From Marisimplicoccus framensis_A (GTDB taxonomy: Bacteria; Bacteroidota; Bacteroidia; Flavobacteriales; Flavobacteriaceae), in contig JBELLF010000015.1 of assembly GCA_042088875.1 (NCBI GenBank), positions 1-21,727 on the forward strand: 21,727 nucleotides of DNA. Reading direction: 5' to 3'. How positions within the stretch are numbered: the stretch's first letter is position 1; every line of letters starts with the position of its first letter. The position numbers and the translations under genes were made by a program. Shown one piece after another: positions 21,563 through 21,727 of this stretch. The notes beneath the pieces are model-generated. The model saw only the letters and a program-made list of their open reading frames with translations. It made no database searches and was not told where the DNA came from.

Positions 21563-21727
21563 ATCAAAATGATCAAACACTTGCTCTAATGTTGGTCACA
21601 ACTCAACAAAGACAGAGGGAACTAGAGCTGTGCCGATATATCAAACTAAATCTATTTTAAAGTCTAATAATTTTCTAGTTAATAATCACATTATTAAATC
21701 AATTCATGGACATGATGCTTTTTTAAT
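21559..21727 (+). pseudogene. Broken methionine-biosynthesis remnant: metY 5' end joined to metX 3' end (runs off window)
   Basis: An ATG at 21559 overlaps the metK stop. It opens with the O-acetylhomoserine sulfhydrylase-like QTLAL, but this frame hits TAA after 33 codons. From 21588 a second frame, displaced by one base, continues the similarity (NVGHNSTKTEGTRAVPIYQTKS, positions 21588-21653; RAVPIYQT is the hallmark MetY start). One A missing from the AA at 21588-21589 would restore the frame. After about 21653 the same frame no longer resembles MetY, whose next residues should be like YVF...EHAANLF. It reads instead HIIKSIHGHDAFL (21687-21725), the C-terminal catalytic motif region of homoserine O-acetyltransferase (MetX; conserved GHDAFL). 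The frame is open at the window end. Alternatives: an assembly chimera, or a small unknown gene. Confidence 0.55.

Noticed and set aside
1..21727. CRISPR arrays, insertion sequences, phage genes, attachment sites, replication origin
   Set aside because: No spaced direct repeats, transposase or integrase motifs, long terminal inverted repeats or DnaA-box clusters were seen by eye. The tRNA-Leu gene is not flanked by a duplicated 3' end.

Overview
This AT-rich window (roughly 30% GC by eye) looks like chromosomal DNA from a streamlined, probably marine, member of the Bacteroidota, class Flavobacteriia. The protein families point that way: a lipoprotein with a TonB-C-like cysteine pattern, a Bacteroidota-type KdtA, a DUF151+UVR nuclease, a K+-dependent membrane pyrophosphatase, and a PKD lipoprotein of the glycan-uptake type. 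Several genes also have TTG / TAnnTTTG promoters, the Bacteroidota sigma factor signature, and no Shine-Dalgarno sequences. Genes are packed with almost no spacers. No phage, insertion sequence or CRISPR array was seen. Nearly everything is core metabolism, so the interest lies in the junctions and in the right-hand end.

Layout. 1-2008: the tail of an unknown membrane protein, lpxK (lipid A kinase), and convergent lipA (lipoyl synthase). 2027-3435 (minus): a divergent Nramp-like transporter, translationally coupled to a 65-residue membrane-anchored four-cysteine protein. 3470-5866: a TonB-C-like lipoprotein overlapping ruvC, then a convergent M20 dipeptidase. 5911-5992: tRNA-Leu(UAG). 6046-9971 (minus): a D-aminoacylase-like lipoprotein coupled to a secreted alkaline phosphatase, then waaA/kdtA. 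10013-12450 (plus): a sugar aminotransferase and a secreted metal-dependent amidohydrolase. 12447-15265 (minus): fabD, folA, thyA and a DUF151 nuclease, forming a tight operon. 15368-16345: pyruvate dehydrogenase E1-beta. 16342-18465 (minus): membrane pyrophosphatase. 18567-19397 (minus): PKD lipoprotein with its own promoter and a strong terminator. 19520-20122 (minus): deoxynucleoside kinase. 20172-21727: promoter, SAM-II-type riboswitch, metK, and then a broken methionine-pathway remnant.

How the genes fit together. lpxK, waaA and possibly the aminotransferase build the outer-membrane lipopolysaccharide. thyA, folA and the deoxynucleoside kinase supply dTMP and other deoxynucleotides. lipA serves lipoylated 2-oxoacid dehydrogenases such as the one containing the E1-beta here. 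The secreted phosphatase, amidohydrolases, peptidase and PKD lipoprotein suit a scavenger of organic matter.

Most notable. (i) Immediately after metK, overlapping its stop by ATGA, lies what reads as the first ~30 residues of an O-acetylhomoserine sulfhydrylase (metY) joined directly to the last part of a homoserine O-acetyltransferase (metX), with a one-base frameshift near the start. This looks like a deletion scar that removed direct-sulfhydrylation methionine synthesis. (ii) metK is preceded by a good SAM-II aptamer match that begins almost at the predicted transcription start and has a competing alternative helix. (iii) All four convergent protein-gene pairs in the window end on a shared TTAA in which the two stop codons interlock. 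(iv) The Nramp-like transporter lacks the canonical metal-binding DPGN motif and is coupled to a small cysteine protein.
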